A stretch of 64,000 bases of DNA from Myxococcota bacterium. GTDB lineage: Bacteria > Myxococcota_A > UBA796 > UBA9615 > JAKLKC01. Positions 1 through 9,154 of this stretch are shown here, piece after piece (the first letter of the stretch is position 1; every line of letters begins with the position of its first letter). Under the pieces are notes generated by a model that saw only the letters and a program-made list of their open reading frames with translations, was not told where the DNA came from and searched no databases. Where the stretch lies: assembly GCA_023150875.1 (NCBI GenBank), contig JAKLKC010000034.1:1-64000 (forward strand). Reading direction: 5' to 3'. The position numbers were made by a program, and so were the translations under genes.

Positions 1-41
1 CCCCGATCTGTGCCAAAAGCCACATGGGGTAGGCCCTATGG

Positions 42-73
42 CAAATCGTCGGCGCGACGCGCCCGACGATTTG
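42..73. terminator. Perfect 11-bp inverted repeat at window start
   Basis: Bases 42-52 (CAAATCGTCGG) are exactly complementary to 63-73 around a ten-base loop. The region 1-196 holds no convincing gene. The hairpin may end transcription of a gene lying left of the window, but no run of T follows, so an operator role is equally possible. Confidence 0.35.
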
Positions 74-196
74 GGCCCTCACACACCCCTTGACGGGACG
101 CGCGCCTCCGCTCCCCCGAACAGCCGCTTCTGACCATCCGCGGGGCTGGGGGTGGGTGCCGGCACTCGTTGAGGGCGGGCGTGCGAGCGGGACCGG

Positions 197-232
197 TTGA
201 TCTTCTAAATGAAATTGATTATCGTTTTCGTG
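197..232 (+). promoter_or_regulatory. Sigma-70-like promoter overlapped by Fur-box-like site
   Basis: A -35 (TTGATC, 197-202) and -10 (TATCGT, 220-225) are separated by exactly 17 bases. Bases 210-224 (TGAAATTGATTATCG) match the 7-1-7 Fur consensus (TGATAAT-N-ATTATCA) at 11 of 14 positions and cover the spacer and -10. The AT-rich patch is conspicuous in a very GC-rich region. The geometry suggests iron-dependent repression of the methyltransferase gene at 273. Fur binding is inferred from the motif only. Confidence 0.55.
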
Positions 233-272
233 ATGCCGCGCTGCCGCGGCCCTCGTCACCAGGAGCTGCAAC

Positions 273-1094
273 ATGAAGTCCATGACCCTCCGAACCGGGG
301 CGCTCCCCGGGGCCGATCTCGACGTGACCCGGATGCCGGGCCACTGGCTGCTGGCCCGCCTCGGCAAGCGGGTGCTGCGGCCCGGGGGCCGGGAGCTGAC
401 CGAGCGGATGCTCGCGGACCTCGCCATCTCGCCGGCGGACGACGTGGTGGAGTTCGCGCCGGGGCTCGGCGTCACCGCACGGCGCGCGCTCGCGGCACGT
501 CCGGCGAGCTACACGGGCGTGGAGCGGGCCCCGGAGGCCGCGGAGATCGTGCGCGGCTACCTGCCCGCGTCGGGGGCGCGGTGCGTGGTGGGGCACGCGG
601 AGGAGACCGGCCTCCCCGGCGGGTCGGCCACGGTGGTGTACGGCGAGGCGATGCTCACCATGCAGACCGCCAAGGGCAAGGTCCGGATCGTGGACGAGGC
701 GCGGCGCCTGCTGCGCGCGGGGGGACGCTACGGCATCCACGAGCTCGCCCTGACGCCCGACACCCTCGACGAGGGCCTCAAGGCGGGGATCGAGCGCGAA
801 CTCTCCCAGGCGATCCACGTCGGTGCACGGCCCCTCACCGAGTCCGAGTGGCGGCAACTGCTGGCGGACCAGGGCTTCGCCGTGACGACGATGACGACCT
901 CACCGATGCACCTGCTGGAGCTGCGGCGCATGATCCAGGACGAGGGCATCCTGGGCGTCCTGAGGATCGCGTGGAACGTCCTGTGCGACCGACAGGCCCG
1001 CGCCCGGGTGCTCGAGATGCGCCGCGTGTTCCGGAAGCACGCCCGGCACCTGTCGGCCATCACCATCGTGGCGACCCGGACTCCGGCTTCCTGA
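273..1094 (+). CDS. Class I SAM-dependent methyltransferase
   Basis: A 273-residue cytoplasmic protein with a Rossmann-type methyltransferase domain. The SAM-binding motif I reads VVEFAPGLG at residues 58-66, an acidic residue follows the second strand (TGVERAPE), and later strands match the UbiE/type 11 pattern (LLRAGGRYGIHEL). The C-terminal 70 residues are Arg-rich and helical and may form the substrate cap. The ATG follows an AGGAG at 260-264. It stands alone in its transcription unit behind a Fur-box-like promoter, so an iron-starvation role is plausible. The substrate cannot be read from sequence. Confidence 0.8.
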   Translation: MKSMTLRTGALPGADLDVTRMPGHWLLARLGKRVLRPGGRELTERMLADLAISPADDVVEFAPGLGVTARRALAARPASYTGVERAPEAAEIVRGYLPASGARCVVGHAEETGLPGGSATVVYGEAMLTMQTAKGKVRIVDEARRLLRAGGRYGIHELALTPDTLDEGLKAGIERELSQAIHVGARPLTESEWRQLLADQGFAVTTMTTSPMHLLELRRMIQDEGILGVLRIAWNVLCDRQARARVLEMRRVFRKHARHLSAITIVATRTPAS

Positions 1095-1223
1095 TGTGGC
1101 GTGGAGGGGGCGCCGCCAGCCCGCCGGGACGGATTCGTTCTTTAAGCTGGCGTCCGAACGGCGATGGTTCCCTTGGTGACTCCCCCCCGGTTCCCGGCAG
1201 CTTCCGTGCCGACGAGGTCAGCG

Positions 1224-2225
1224 ATGCTCCCAAGACCACGACCGCTCGCGATCTTCCTGTTCTCGGCGATCGCCCTTTCCGATCCCGCCCACGCCGAGGA
1301 GTCGCCCCTCCCTGGTCTTCGACTGGAGCCCGGACGCGAACTCGTCCTGGCCGGCTCGATGCGCGTAGAAGCCAGAGGGGCGACGGAGTGCTCGGGGGAT
1401 TGGACGCTCGATAGCCGATGGCTGGCCCTGGGAACCGGCGATCCCCTCGCGCCGCCGTCGAGTCCCGGTGCCGACGCGGGCTGGACGTTCCTCATCCGTG
1501 AGTCCGCCCACCACGCCAGGCACGAAGGGACGGGCTGCAGCACGTCTGGGAAAACGTATATCGGGTCGGACACATTCCACCCCGGGTCGACGGTCATCCG
1601 GAGGCGCCCACCGTCGTCGGCACCGTTCAAGGTCTCCAGCGGGTGGTCCCCGCTCAACCCCTACGTTGCCGCGGACGCTACCCGGCGCACCGACAAGAAG
1701 GACTCCGTGGAGGTCGTCCCCGGATCCTACGTGAGCACCCTCTGGCAGCGCTCGGTGGAGCAGGGGGAGAAGGGCTCCGTCGTGGTGACCGTCCTCGGTG
1801 CGTCACCGGTTCCCTTCGACGCCCACCCCGAGGCGACCCTCCTTTCCTTCCGGGATGCCGTCGAGGTCGAGCCCGCCACGGGCAGCCTCGTCGGGTGGTC
1901 CCGATCCACCACATGGCGCGTCCAGGAGGGGCCGGGGAAGGTGGCGGAGTGGAGCCTGGCCATGACCCTCGCGCCGACCTCCCAGGGGACCCTCGACGCC
2001 GCCACGGTCCAGAGCATCCGGGAGGGCTACAAGGAGTTGGACACGCTCAGGGCGCTCGCCAAGTCCGATTCCGGGGCCGCCCTCCTCCGGGCCCGGGCGG
2101 CCGCCCCGCGGTACTTCGGGACGATGCTCGAGGAACGGTTCCGCCGTCAGATCCAGTCCCTGGAGGAGGGGGACCGGCAGGAGAGACCGAAGTCCGGCCA
2201 GCCGGTCGAGGGCGCCCATCTCTGA
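1224..2225 (+). CDS. Secreted protein of unknown function
   Basis: A 333-residue protein. The frame is open from an ATG at 1164, but the ATG at 1224 starts a good signal peptide (MLPRPRPLAIFLFSAIALS, cleavage likely after AHA), so that start is chosen. The mature part is rich in beta-type segments. Its final third is helical and charged (EGYKELDTLRALAKSD and a Glu/Arg-rich tail). No catalytic motif or known domain was recognised. It lies 129 bases after the methyltransferase and 182 before the FG-GAP lipoprotein, and no shared pathway is evident. Codon use and composition match its neighbours. Confidence 0.65.
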   Translation: MLPRPRPLAIFLFSAIALSDPAHAEESPLPGLRLEPGRELVLAGSMRVEARGATECSGDWTLDSRWLALGTGDPLAPPSSPGADAGWTFLIRESAHHARHEGTGCSTSGKTYIGSDTFHPGSTVIRRRPPSSAPFKVSSGWSPLNPYVAADATRRTDKKDSVEVVPGSYVSTLWQRSVEQGEKGSVVVTVLGASPVPFDAHPEATLLSFRDAVEVEPATGSLVGWSRSTTWRVQEGPGKVAEWSLAMTLAPTSQGTLDAATVQSIREGYKELDTLRALAKSDSGAALLRARAAAPRYFGTMLEERFRRQIQSLEEGDRQERPKSGQPVEGAHL

Positions 2226-2407
2226 CAAGAAGGTCGGCCGAGACCGGAGGCGAGGTGCCCGGAATCGGGCAGGACACGGACGCGAGCACCAGATGGAGTG
2301 GCCGACGGCGCCGGGGGTCCTGCCTGGAAGCGGGCGGAGAGGCGAGAGCCCCCGCCCGCCGGGCCATTGACGGATACTGAAGCCCTCCCCCCCGCCCGAG
2401 AGGCCCG

Positions 2408-4384
2408 ATGCCCGTCCCGCGCCCGCCCCTCGCCTTCGCGCTGATCCTCGCCGTCTCCGCGTGCAGCGACACGAGCCTGAGCCGCCCCGACGACGACGTG
2501 GACGTCGATGACGACACCACGCCGCCGCCGGGGGACGACGACACGACGCCGCCGGACGTCGAGGACCTCTGCGACGGGACCGACGACGATGGGGATGGGC
2601 TGGTGGACGAAGGCTACCCCGACACCGACGCCGACGGGATCGCGGACTGCGTCGACACCGCCTGCGACCTGGACGAGCCCGAGCCGGGGCCGGTGGAGCA
2701 GGTGGAGGCGTGCGAGGGGGAGGTCTTCGCCGTCCCCGATCCCTGGGACGTCATCGTCGAGTGGCGGTGGGCCGGCACGGCGGGGGGGATCGTCGACGTC
2801 TACGGGGTGCCCGCCGTCGCCTACCTGGAGGACACCGACGGCAACGGCGTTCCGGGGCCCGGAGATCTCCCCTCCGTGGTCCTGGCCGCCGGACTCACTT
2901 CGGGCGCCGCCAGCGCCGTCGTCGCCCTGCGGGGCGATGGGAGCCCCCTGTGGGAGCTCCCGGGGAGCGTCTCTCGCCCGATCTCCGGCGGCCAGAGCCC
3001 GGGGATCGGCGACGTGGACGGCGACGGCTGGCCGGACGTGGTGGTGTTCGAGACCCGGGCGGTGACCGCCCTCGACCGGACGGGGACCCCGATCTGGCGG
3101 ACCGCCATCGACTCCAACGAGGACTACCCCACCGCCGTGGTCGCCGACCTCGACGGGGACGGCACCTCGGAGGTCGTCACCCACACCCGCGTCTTCGACG
3201 GCCCCACGGGCGCGGAGCTGGCCACCCACTCGTCCTACCCCGCCGCCGCAGTCGCCGTCGGGGACCTCGACGGGGACGGGGTCCAGGAGATCGTGATGAA
3301 CGGGTCGGCCTACGACTGGGGCGGCACTCCCCTGTGGACGACGGCCGCGGCGTCCGAGATCTGGCCCGGGGCCGCCATCGGGAACGTCGACGACGACCCC
3401 GAGGCCGAGGTGGTGGTGTCGACCGGCTCGTCGGTCCACCTCGTCGAGCACGACGGCACCGTCACCTGGTCCCAGAGCGGCACGAGCTGCGGCGGCGCCG
3501 CCATCGCGGACTTCGACGGGGACGGCCGCGCCGAGATCGCCGCCCCCATGGGGACCCGCCTCGCCCTGGTGGAGGGGGACGGGACGGTCGTCTGGGAGGC
3601 CCCGATCTCCGACGCCAGCGGCCTGGCCAGCGCCTCGGCCGCCGACCTGGACGGCGACGGCCTCCCCGAGGTCCTCCACGCCGACGAGGACTGCTTCCGG
3701 ATCCTCGACGGCGCGACCGGCGCCACCCGCCACCAGGACTGCGCCATGGGGGGAGGCACCCTCTGGGAGTACCCGGTGGCGGCGGACGTCGACGGGGACG
3801 GAGCCGCGGAGGTGCTCGTCCCCAGCAACGAGTGGGGCCAGACTCCGACGCCGGGCATGACCGTCTACGGCCACGGCGGCACCGGCTGGACGGCCACGGG
3901 GGTGACCTGGGGGGCCAACGCCTTCGCGTCGGGGATGATGACCGACGACGGCACCCCCCAGCCGGCGGCGTCGGCGACCTGGCTCGCCGAGGGCCTCTTC
4001 CGCGCCTGGGGCTCCCTCGCCGGCCCCCAGGCGGAACTGCGGATCCTGATCTGGGACGTGTGCGCCGTCGCCTGCCCCGACGGGGTGATGGAGGTGGCGG
4101 TCCAGGTGAGCAACCACGGCTTCCGCGAGGCGCCCGCCGGGACCCCCGTGAGCCTCTACTCCGAGGCCGGGGGAGTCCGGACGCTGCTCGCCACCCTTCC
4201 CCTGGGCGAGCCCGTCCCCCCGGGCGAGAGCTCCGGGCCCCTCGTCTTCCTCGCTCCGGTCCAGGGCTTCGGCGAGGGGCTGGTCGCCGTGGCCGACGAC
4301 CCCGGCACCGGGGGCTGGGGCGTGAACACCGAGTGCGACGAGGGCAACAACGAGGCGTGGTGGACCGAGCCGCCCTGCCCCTAG
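2408..4384 (+). CDS. FG-GAP repeat surface lipoprotein
   Basis: A 658-residue lipoprotein. The signal peptide ends in a lipobox (AVSAC, Cys19), followed by an Asp/Pro-rich linker (DDDVDVDDDTTPP type, 2487-2556) and a short calcium-binding-like segment (DGTDDDGDGLVDEGYPDTDADG). The core carries about seven FG-GAP/VCBS-type motifs (GDVDGDGWPDVVV, ADLDGDGTSEVVT, ADFDGDGRAEIAA and similar), which normally build a calcium-stabilised beta-propeller. The last 110 residues resemble a CARDB-like Ig domain ending in paired Cys. It is probably an outer-surface binding or structural protein. The ligand is unknown. Confidence 0.8.
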   Translation: MPVPRPPLAFALILAVSACSDTSLSRPDDDVDVDDDTTPPPGDDDTTPPDVEDLCDGTDDDGDGLVDEGYPDTDADGIADCVDTACDLDEPEPGPVEQVEACEGEVFAVPDPWDVIVEWRWAGTAGGIVDVYGVPAVAYLEDTDGNGVPGPGDLPSVVLAAGLTSGAASAVVALRGDGSPLWELPGSVSRPISGGQSPGIGDVDGDGWPDVVVFETRAVTALDRTGTPIWRTAIDSNEDYPTAVVADLDGDGTSEVVTHTRVFDGPTGAELATHSSYPAAAVAVGDLDGDGVQEIVMNGSAYDWGGTPLWTTAAASEIWPGAAIGNVDDDPEAEVVVSTGSSVHLVEHDGTVTWSQSGTSCGGAAIADFDGDGRAEIAAPMGTRLALVEGDGTVVWEAPISDASGLASASAADLDGDGLPEVLHADEDCFRILDGATGATRHQDCAMGGGTLWEYPVAADVDGDGAAEVLVPSNEWGQTPTPGMTVYGHGGTGWTATGVTWGANAFASGMMTDDGTPQPAASATWLAEGLFRAWGSLAGPQAELRILIWDVCAVACPDGVMEVAVQVSNHGFREAPAGTPVSLYSEAGGVRTLLATLPLGEPVPPGESSGPLVFLAPVQGFGEGLVAVADDPGTGGWGVNTECDEGNNEAWWTEPPCP

Positions 4385-4420
4385 GCGAAGCTGGCCCCGA
4401 ACCCGGTCCCGGGCGTGGGA

Positions 4421-6226
4421 TCAGTGCAGCGCGGGGCGCGGGCGGCCGGGAGGGGCCGCGGGGGGTGGCGGCGCCCCCGCCCGGGGGTACCGGAGTCGCG
4501 GGCGCCCCCCGCCGGGGTAGAGGCGGTCCATCACCCCGAGGGAGTGGGGCGGGAAGACGGCGGCGAGGCGCCGGTCCACGTCGGCGCGCGCCTCGCGGAC
4601 GTCATCGGCGCGGGTCCACAGCCGCGCCAGCGCCACCGTCGCAAGGAGCGCTTCCTTGAAGTGTTCCCGGGCGGACCCGAGGAAGGGTTCCCAGGACCCG
4701 CCGCCCGCGGGCAGCGCCGCCGCGCTCCTCCGCGCCGCCCCGAGTGCGTCCGCGGCCCGGTCCCGGCGCCACCGCACCTCCCGGGCGTCGGCATCCACGT
4801 CCCCCTCACCGACCCCTCGCGCCGGGCGCGCCCTCACCGCCGGCACCAGCGCGTCGACCCTGCGGTCCACCCCGAGGGTCAGGACGGCTTCCATCCCCTC
4901 CCAGACCCGCTCCTCCAGGGGCTCGGCGGGGCTGGGCACCCGCCCGCTCGCGTTCAGCTCTCGGGCTGCGTCCAGGACGTGCCACAGGCACAGCCACGTC
5001 TTCGCCTGGGCGCCCTCGTCCGCCGTCCACACCCAGTCGTCCCCGCTCTTGAGGAGGCGGGCCAGGAAGACGATGCGGTCCTCGGCGCCCATCCTCCCCG
5101 GGTCCAGGTCCAGGGCGACGTACCAGCCCGCGGGGTGCGGCAGGGCCAACGGGAAGGCGAGGGCGGGCAGCAGCCAGTCCACCAACGCCGCCGCGAACCG
5201 CCCCGGCATCCAAGGGGCGTCGGGGTGGTCCCGGTGGAAGGCGCCGACCGGGGTGCCCGCGACCCTCCCCTCGCCGAGGGCGGGGAAGTGGCCGTCGACG
5301 CTCAGGATCGGGGCGCTCCCGGGCCACCACGACACCCGGTCGAACGAGAGCCGCGGCAGCACGCGGGACTTCTCCAGGACCTGGGCCGTGTCGAGGTAGT
5401 CGCCGAGGGTGACGAAGTGCACCGTGGCGAGGCCCTCGTCCCTGACCTGCGACCACGCCTTGCCCATGGCCTCCATCATGCCCTCATCGCAGTCCGCCAG
5501 GCCGGTGTCGGGGAGGGAGAGCAACAGCCCCCCGTCGGGGCAGGCCCGCACCGCCGCCCCGAGGGACTCGGCGTAGCGAGCCCTGGACTCGGGGCCCTCC
5601 ATGAGCCCCTGGGAGATCCCGCGGTGACGGGGCAGGGCCAGGAGCCCGTCGATGACGAACGCGCGCCAGGTCACGTCCCCGCCGCTGGGGGCGATCCGTA
5701 CCGGGGCGGGGACCGCGGACACGTCGGGGAACACCACGTACTCGCACCCCGCCGCGCGATATCCGTCGATCCCGTCCGCCTCCACCGCCGCCCAGGGGGG
5801 CAGGGCGCCCGGGTGGCGGGGTTCGGGAACCGCCATGATCTCGTGCAGGTATTCGCGGTTGAGTCGGACCTCGTCGGCGATCTCCTCGGCGGTGAGGAGG
5901 GCGGCGTGGCCGGCGTGGGCGTGACCGTACAGGGAGTGGATCCGGCCGTCCCGGTAGGCCGAGCGCAGCGCACCATAGGCTTCCCCCGCGCTCCGGCGCA
6001 GCGTGGCGAGCCACTCGTTGCTCGCCTGGAGGGTGACGGGGGCCGACAGGGCCTCGCCCAAGGCCAGGAGGCGCTCCACCCCGGCGACGGCGGCGGCCAG
6101 GCCGTCCTCCCCCACCGCGGGGACCGCGGCCAGCTCCGCGTCTCCGGAGAGGTCCCGGAGCCGCGCCGCGAGGCCAGGGAAGGAGGTGTGGGCGTGGAAG
6201 GCGAGCGCGACGTGGACGGTCTTCAC
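4421..6226 (-). CDS. GH57-like glycoside hydrolase family protein
   Basis: A 601-residue protein whose N-terminus (VHVALAFHAHTSFPG) resembles the first conserved strand of glycoside hydrolase family 57. Residues around 110-140 (GRIHSLYGHAHAGHAALL, then a helix) match the second GH57 region. The usual 'G-W-x-x-E' region is present only loosely (PPWAAVEADGIDGYRAAG). No signal peptide is seen. It starts 49 bases downstream of treZ on the same strand, so action on alpha-glucans or maltooligosaccharides is likely. The catalytic residues are not clear enough to promise activity. The C-terminal 150 residues are Arg/Ala-rich helices. Confidence 0.6.
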   Translation of the reverse strand: MKTVHVALAFHAHTSFPGLAARLRDLSGDAELAAVPAVGEDGLAAAVAGVERLLALGEALSAPVTLQASNEWLATLRRSAGEAYGALRSAYRDGRIHSLYGHAHAGHAALLTAEEIADEVRLNREYLHEIMAVPEPRHPGALPPWAAVEADGIDGYRAAGCEYVVFPDVSAVPAPVRIAPSGGDVTWRAFVIDGLLALPRHRGISQGLMEGPESRARYAESLGAAVRACPDGGLLLSLPDTGLADCDEGMMEAMGKAWSQVRDEGLATVHFVTLGDYLDTAQVLEKSRVLPRLSFDRVSWWPGSAPILSVDGHFPALGEGRVAGTPVGAFHRDHPDAPWMPGRFAAALVDWLLPALAFPLALPHPAGWYVALDLDPGRMGAEDRIVFLARLLKSGDDWVWTADEGAQAKTWLCLWHVLDAARELNASGRVPSPAEPLEERVWEGMEAVLTLGVDRRVDALVPAVRARPARGVGEGDVDADAREVRWRRDRAADALGAARRSAAALPAGGGSWEPFLGSAREHFKEALLATVALARLWTRADDVREARADVDRRLAAVFPPHSLGVMDRLYPGGGRPRLRYPRAGAPPPPAAPPGRPRPALH

Positions 6227-6275
6227 GGAGGTCCTCCCCCGGGGCGCGGGACGGTCCGGCGGGGGTTGATGGGGA

Positions 6276-8102
6276 TCATGCCCGGCGCAGCACGGCGAAG
6301 TGGTAGGGCGCCAGGGTCACCTTCGAGTGGGGGACGAGCTCCTGGGGCAGGCGGGCCCCCTCGGCGGCGCAGTCCAGCAACGCCGTCCAACGCCCATCGG
6401 GGAGGGGCAAGGCCAGGGGGGTCCTCTCCCCCTCCAGCGAGGCCACCACCACGGCGTCCGGCCCGCCGTCGGGGGCGCGCCGGTGGACGACGAGGACGTC
6501 GATGGCACCGGGGCGCATCTCGTGGGCCATTCCCCGGTCCAGGCAGCGGAGGGCCGGGTGCTCCCGCCGCAGCTCCAGGAGGCGCCGGTAGGTCTCGGCC
6601 AACGCCGCCCCGGCGACCTCCCCCGCCGGCGGGTCCAGCACCGAGGCCCGGAAGGTCGCCTCGTCCTGGGGATCGGGCACCTCGTCGTCGAAGCCCAGGG
6701 CCCGGCAATCCGCCGTCCTCCCCGCCCGGACCGCCCGTCCCAGGTCCTCGTCGGGGAAGCTGGTGAAGAACAGGAAGGGACGGACCTCGCCCCTCTCCTC
6801 GCCCATGAACAGCAGGGGCAGGTAGGGGGAGAGGATCGCCAGCCCCGCCGCCAGGGGCAGGGCCTCGGGGGGCACGAGCGAGGCAAGCCGCTCCCCCCGG
6901 GGACGGTTGCCCACCTGGTCGTGGTTCTGGCAGAAGACCACGAACCGGCGGGGGGGGATCCTGCGGGAGTCGGTGCCGTGCCGGTCCCCCCGGAACACCG
7001 AGTAGTCCCCCTGGAACGCGAAGCCCTCGCGCATCGCCCGCGCGAGCTGCTCGAAACGGCCGAAGTCCGCCAGGATCCCCTGCCGCTCCCCGGTCAGGCA
7101 GGCGTGGAGGGCGTGCCGGAAGTCGTCGTTCCACTGGGCGTCGCAGCCCCAGCCCCCCTCGCCCCGGGGGCTCACGACCTTCACGTCGTTGAGGTCGCTC
7201 TCGGCCACGACGTGGACCTCGCGGCCGAGCTGAGGGCCGAGCTCCTGCACCGCCGCGGCGATCTCGGCGACGACGTGCACCGGCGAGCCGTCGACGATCC
7301 CGTGGATGGCGTCGAGGCGGAGGCCGTCGATGCCGTGCTCGGCGATCCAGTACCGGGCGTTGTCCACGACGTGGCGACGCACCCCCGCGCTGCCCGGGCC
7401 GTCGAAGTTCACCGCCGCGCCCCACGGGGTCTTCCGCGCCGGGTCCAGGTAGGGCCCGAACTCCGGGAGGTAGTTCCCCTCGGGACCGAAGTGGTTGTAG
7501 ACGACGTCCAGGAACACGGCGAGGCCGGCGCGGTGGGCGGCGGCCACCAGACGGCGCAGCGCCCCGTAGCCCCCGTACGCGGCGTGGGGGCAGTAGAGCA
7601 GGACGCCGTCGTAGCCCCAGCCCCGGGGTCCCGCCCACTCGGCGACGGGCATGAGCTCCAGGGCCGTGATCCCCAGGTCCCGGATCCTGGGGAGCTGCCG
7701 CTCCAGGGCGGCGAAGGTGCCCTCGGCGGTCGCGGTCCCTACGTGGACTTCGTAGAAGACCAGGTCGTCGAGGCGGACGCCCCGCCAACCCTCCGCGAGG
7801 TCGTCCCTCGGGGGCGGCGCCACCACCACCGACGGTCCGTGGACGCCCCGGGCCTGCCGGCGGGAGCAGGGATCCGGGCGAGGGGGACCGCCGTCCAGGG
7901 AGAACGCGTACTCGGTGCCGGGGCCGAGTCCCGCCGCGACGAGCCGGTGGATCCCGTCCCCGTCGGGCTCCAGGGTCAGCCGCCTGCCGCCGTCCGCGGG
8001 CAGCACCACGTCCACCCGCCTCGCTTCCGGCGCCCACACGGCGAACGAGACGTGTCCCGGGCCCGGAAAGGCTCCCAATCCCAGCGGCGTGCGGTCGCGC
8101 AC
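6276..8102 (-). CDS. treZ: Malto-oligosyltrehalose trehalohydrolase
   Basis: TreZ releases trehalose from the reducing end of maltooligosyl-trehalose (GH13). The 608-residue protein has an N-terminal CBM48-like domain (SFAVWAPEARRVDVVL) and the TreZ signatures GWGYDGVLLYCPHAAYGG, DVVYNHFGPEGNY, DGLRLDAIH (nucleophile Asp), VVAESDLND (acid Glu) and QNHDQVGNRPRGERL. The frame stays open to 8654, but that extension is antisense to the Asp repeats of the next gene. The GTG at 8102 fits the family length and follows an AGGGGGG. A GH57-like gene follows. The treY that normally makes the substrate is not in the window. Confidence 0.92.
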   Translation of the reverse strand: MRDRTPLGLGAFPGPGHVSFAVWAPEARRVDVVLPADGGRRLTLEPDGDGIHRLVAAGLGPGTEYAFSLDGGPPRPDPCSRRQARGVHGPSVVVAPPPRDDLAEGWRGVRLDDLVFYEVHVGTATAEGTFAALERQLPRIRDLGITALELMPVAEWAGPRGWGYDGVLLYCPHAAYGGYGALRRLVAAAHRAGLAVFLDVVYNHFGPEGNYLPEFGPYLDPARKTPWGAAVNFDGPGSAGVRRHVVDNARYWIAEHGIDGLRLDAIHGIVDGSPVHVVAEIAAAVQELGPQLGREVHVVAESDLNDVKVVSPRGEGGWGCDAQWNDDFRHALHACLTGERQGILADFGRFEQLARAMREGFAFQGDYSVFRGDRHGTDSRRIPPRRFVVFCQNHDQVGNRPRGERLASLVPPEALPLAAGLAILSPYLPLLFMGEERGEVRPFLFFTSFPDEDLGRAVRAGRTADCRALGFDDEVPDPQDEATFRASVLDPPAGEVAGAALAETYRRLLELRREHPALRCLDRGMAHEMRPGAIDVLVVHRRAPDGGPDAVVVASLEGERTPLALPLPDGRWTALLDCAAEGARLPQELVPHSKVTLAPYHFAVLRRA

Positions 8103-8325
8103 GATCCCCCCCTTTCGGCCGCCGCGGGCCGGCGGGTCACGCTTCCATAGGCCGGGGCCGCGCGCCGACCAGCCACCGGGCCGGGCATCGATGTGCCCGG
8201 GTGGCGAGGAGTCGGCACCGGTACTCTCCCCCCGAGGGGAGCCGCGCCGCTCCGCTCCGGGGACGGCGCGGGGGCTCTGGCGGGGCCGCAGGGCCGCGCC
8301 CTCCCGACCGGACAGGAGTTGAGAG

Positions 8326-9141
8326 ATGACCACCTGGCGAGACGGATGGATCCTGGCGGCGGCGGTGGCCCTCGCCGCACCCGGCTGCACCGAGACCGCG
8401 GCGGACGACGACACGGCGCCCGCCGAGGACGACGACACCACGCCCGCCGACGACGACACCGGCCCCGCCGACGACGACACCGGCCCCGCCGACGACGACA
8501 CCGCCGACGACGACACCGCCGACGACGACACCGCCGACGACGACACCACGCCGACCCCCGACGACGACGCCGCCGCCACGGAGCGGGCCTTCCACCTGAA
8601 CCTGGCGGAGGCGACGGTCACCGATCCCCCGGGCCTCGACGCCCTCCTGGACACGTACCTGGTGGACTACCACCTGCTGATGCAGCCGTCGGACTTCCAG
8701 GCCGACAGCCTGGACCTCCTCTTCGCCCTGGGCGCCGACGACGGCGCGGGGGGCTACGTCCAGGACATGACCTTCGCCACCGTGGCGGTGACCGACGCCG
8801 GGTGGGACGACCCCCGCTTCGTCCTCGAGGAGCCCATCGACCTCTCCATCGACCTGGGCGGCGGCCTGAGCGTGGAGCTGGGTGACGCCATCCTCGACGG
8901 CTTCTTCGTGGACGCCGGCACGGCCGTCGCCGGGGCGACCCTGGAGGCCCAGATCGACTCCCGCGACTTCGACTTCATGTTGGGGGGCGAGGAGGGAGCG
9001 GTCTGCACGCTCCTCGCCGCCCTGTCCATCCCCTGCCAGCCCTGTCCCGACGACGGCCAGGACTTCTGCCTGCACCTGGCCGCCGACGGGATCACCGGCA
9101 CCCTCCTCCCCGCCCTGACCCTCACGCCGGTTCCTTCCTAG
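8326..9141 (+). CDS. DDDT-linker lipoprotein, unknown function
   Basis: A 271-residue lipoprotein with lipid attachment at Cys21 (LAAPGC). Residues 26-84 are almost entirely DDDT units with Ala/Gly/Pro spacers, a long acidic unfolded tether. The globular part (about 85-271) starts FHLNLAEATVTDPPGLDALLDTYL and ends with a Cys cluster (CTLLAALSIPCQPCPDDGQDFC). No known domain was recognised. The ATG lies a few bases after a purine-rich GAGAG. The gene is divergent from treZ with 223 bases between starts, and no promoter is convincing there. It is convergent with the FHA gene, with only 13 bases between stops. Confidence 0.75.
   Translation: MTTWRDGWILAAAVALAAPGCTETAADDDTAPAEDDDTTPADDDTGPADDDTGPADDDTADDDTADDDTADDDTTPTPDDDAAATERAFHLNLAEATVTDPPGLDALLDTYLVDYHLLMQPSDFQADSLDLLFALGADDGAGGYVQDMTFATVAVTDAGWDDPRFVLEEPIDLSIDLGGGLSVELGDAILDGFFVDAGTAVAGATLEAQIDSRDFDFMLGGEEGAVCTLLAALSIPCQPCPDDGQDFCLHLAADGITGTLLPALTLTPVPS
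8401..8570 (+). repeat. In-gene tandem repeat coding for DDDT units
   Basis: Eight DDDT tetrads occur here. Between about 8456 and 8550 the DNA is nearly perfect tandem copies of the 15-mer GCCGACGACGACACC. Copies with this identity can gain or lose units by slippage without a frameshift, changing linker length. Confidence 0.85.
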
Positions 9142-9154
9142 GATCCGGTCGGGA

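Noticed and set aside
209-1414. 401-codon plus-strand frame overlapping the methyltransferase
   Set aside because: Arg/Gly/Pro-rich nonsense composition, starts inside the Fur-box region, no ribosome-binding site.
2147-4117. Long minus-strand open frame (656 codons) opposite the FG-GAP gene
   Set aside because: Composition shadow of a GC-rich gene: no family motif, and it is fully antisense to a gene with lipobox and repeats.
8103-8654. N-terminal extension of treZ with Ser/Val repeats (SSSAV units)
   Set aside because: It is the antisense of the DDDT repeats in the divergent lipoprotein gene. The GTG at 8102 has a ribosome-binding site and gives the family length.
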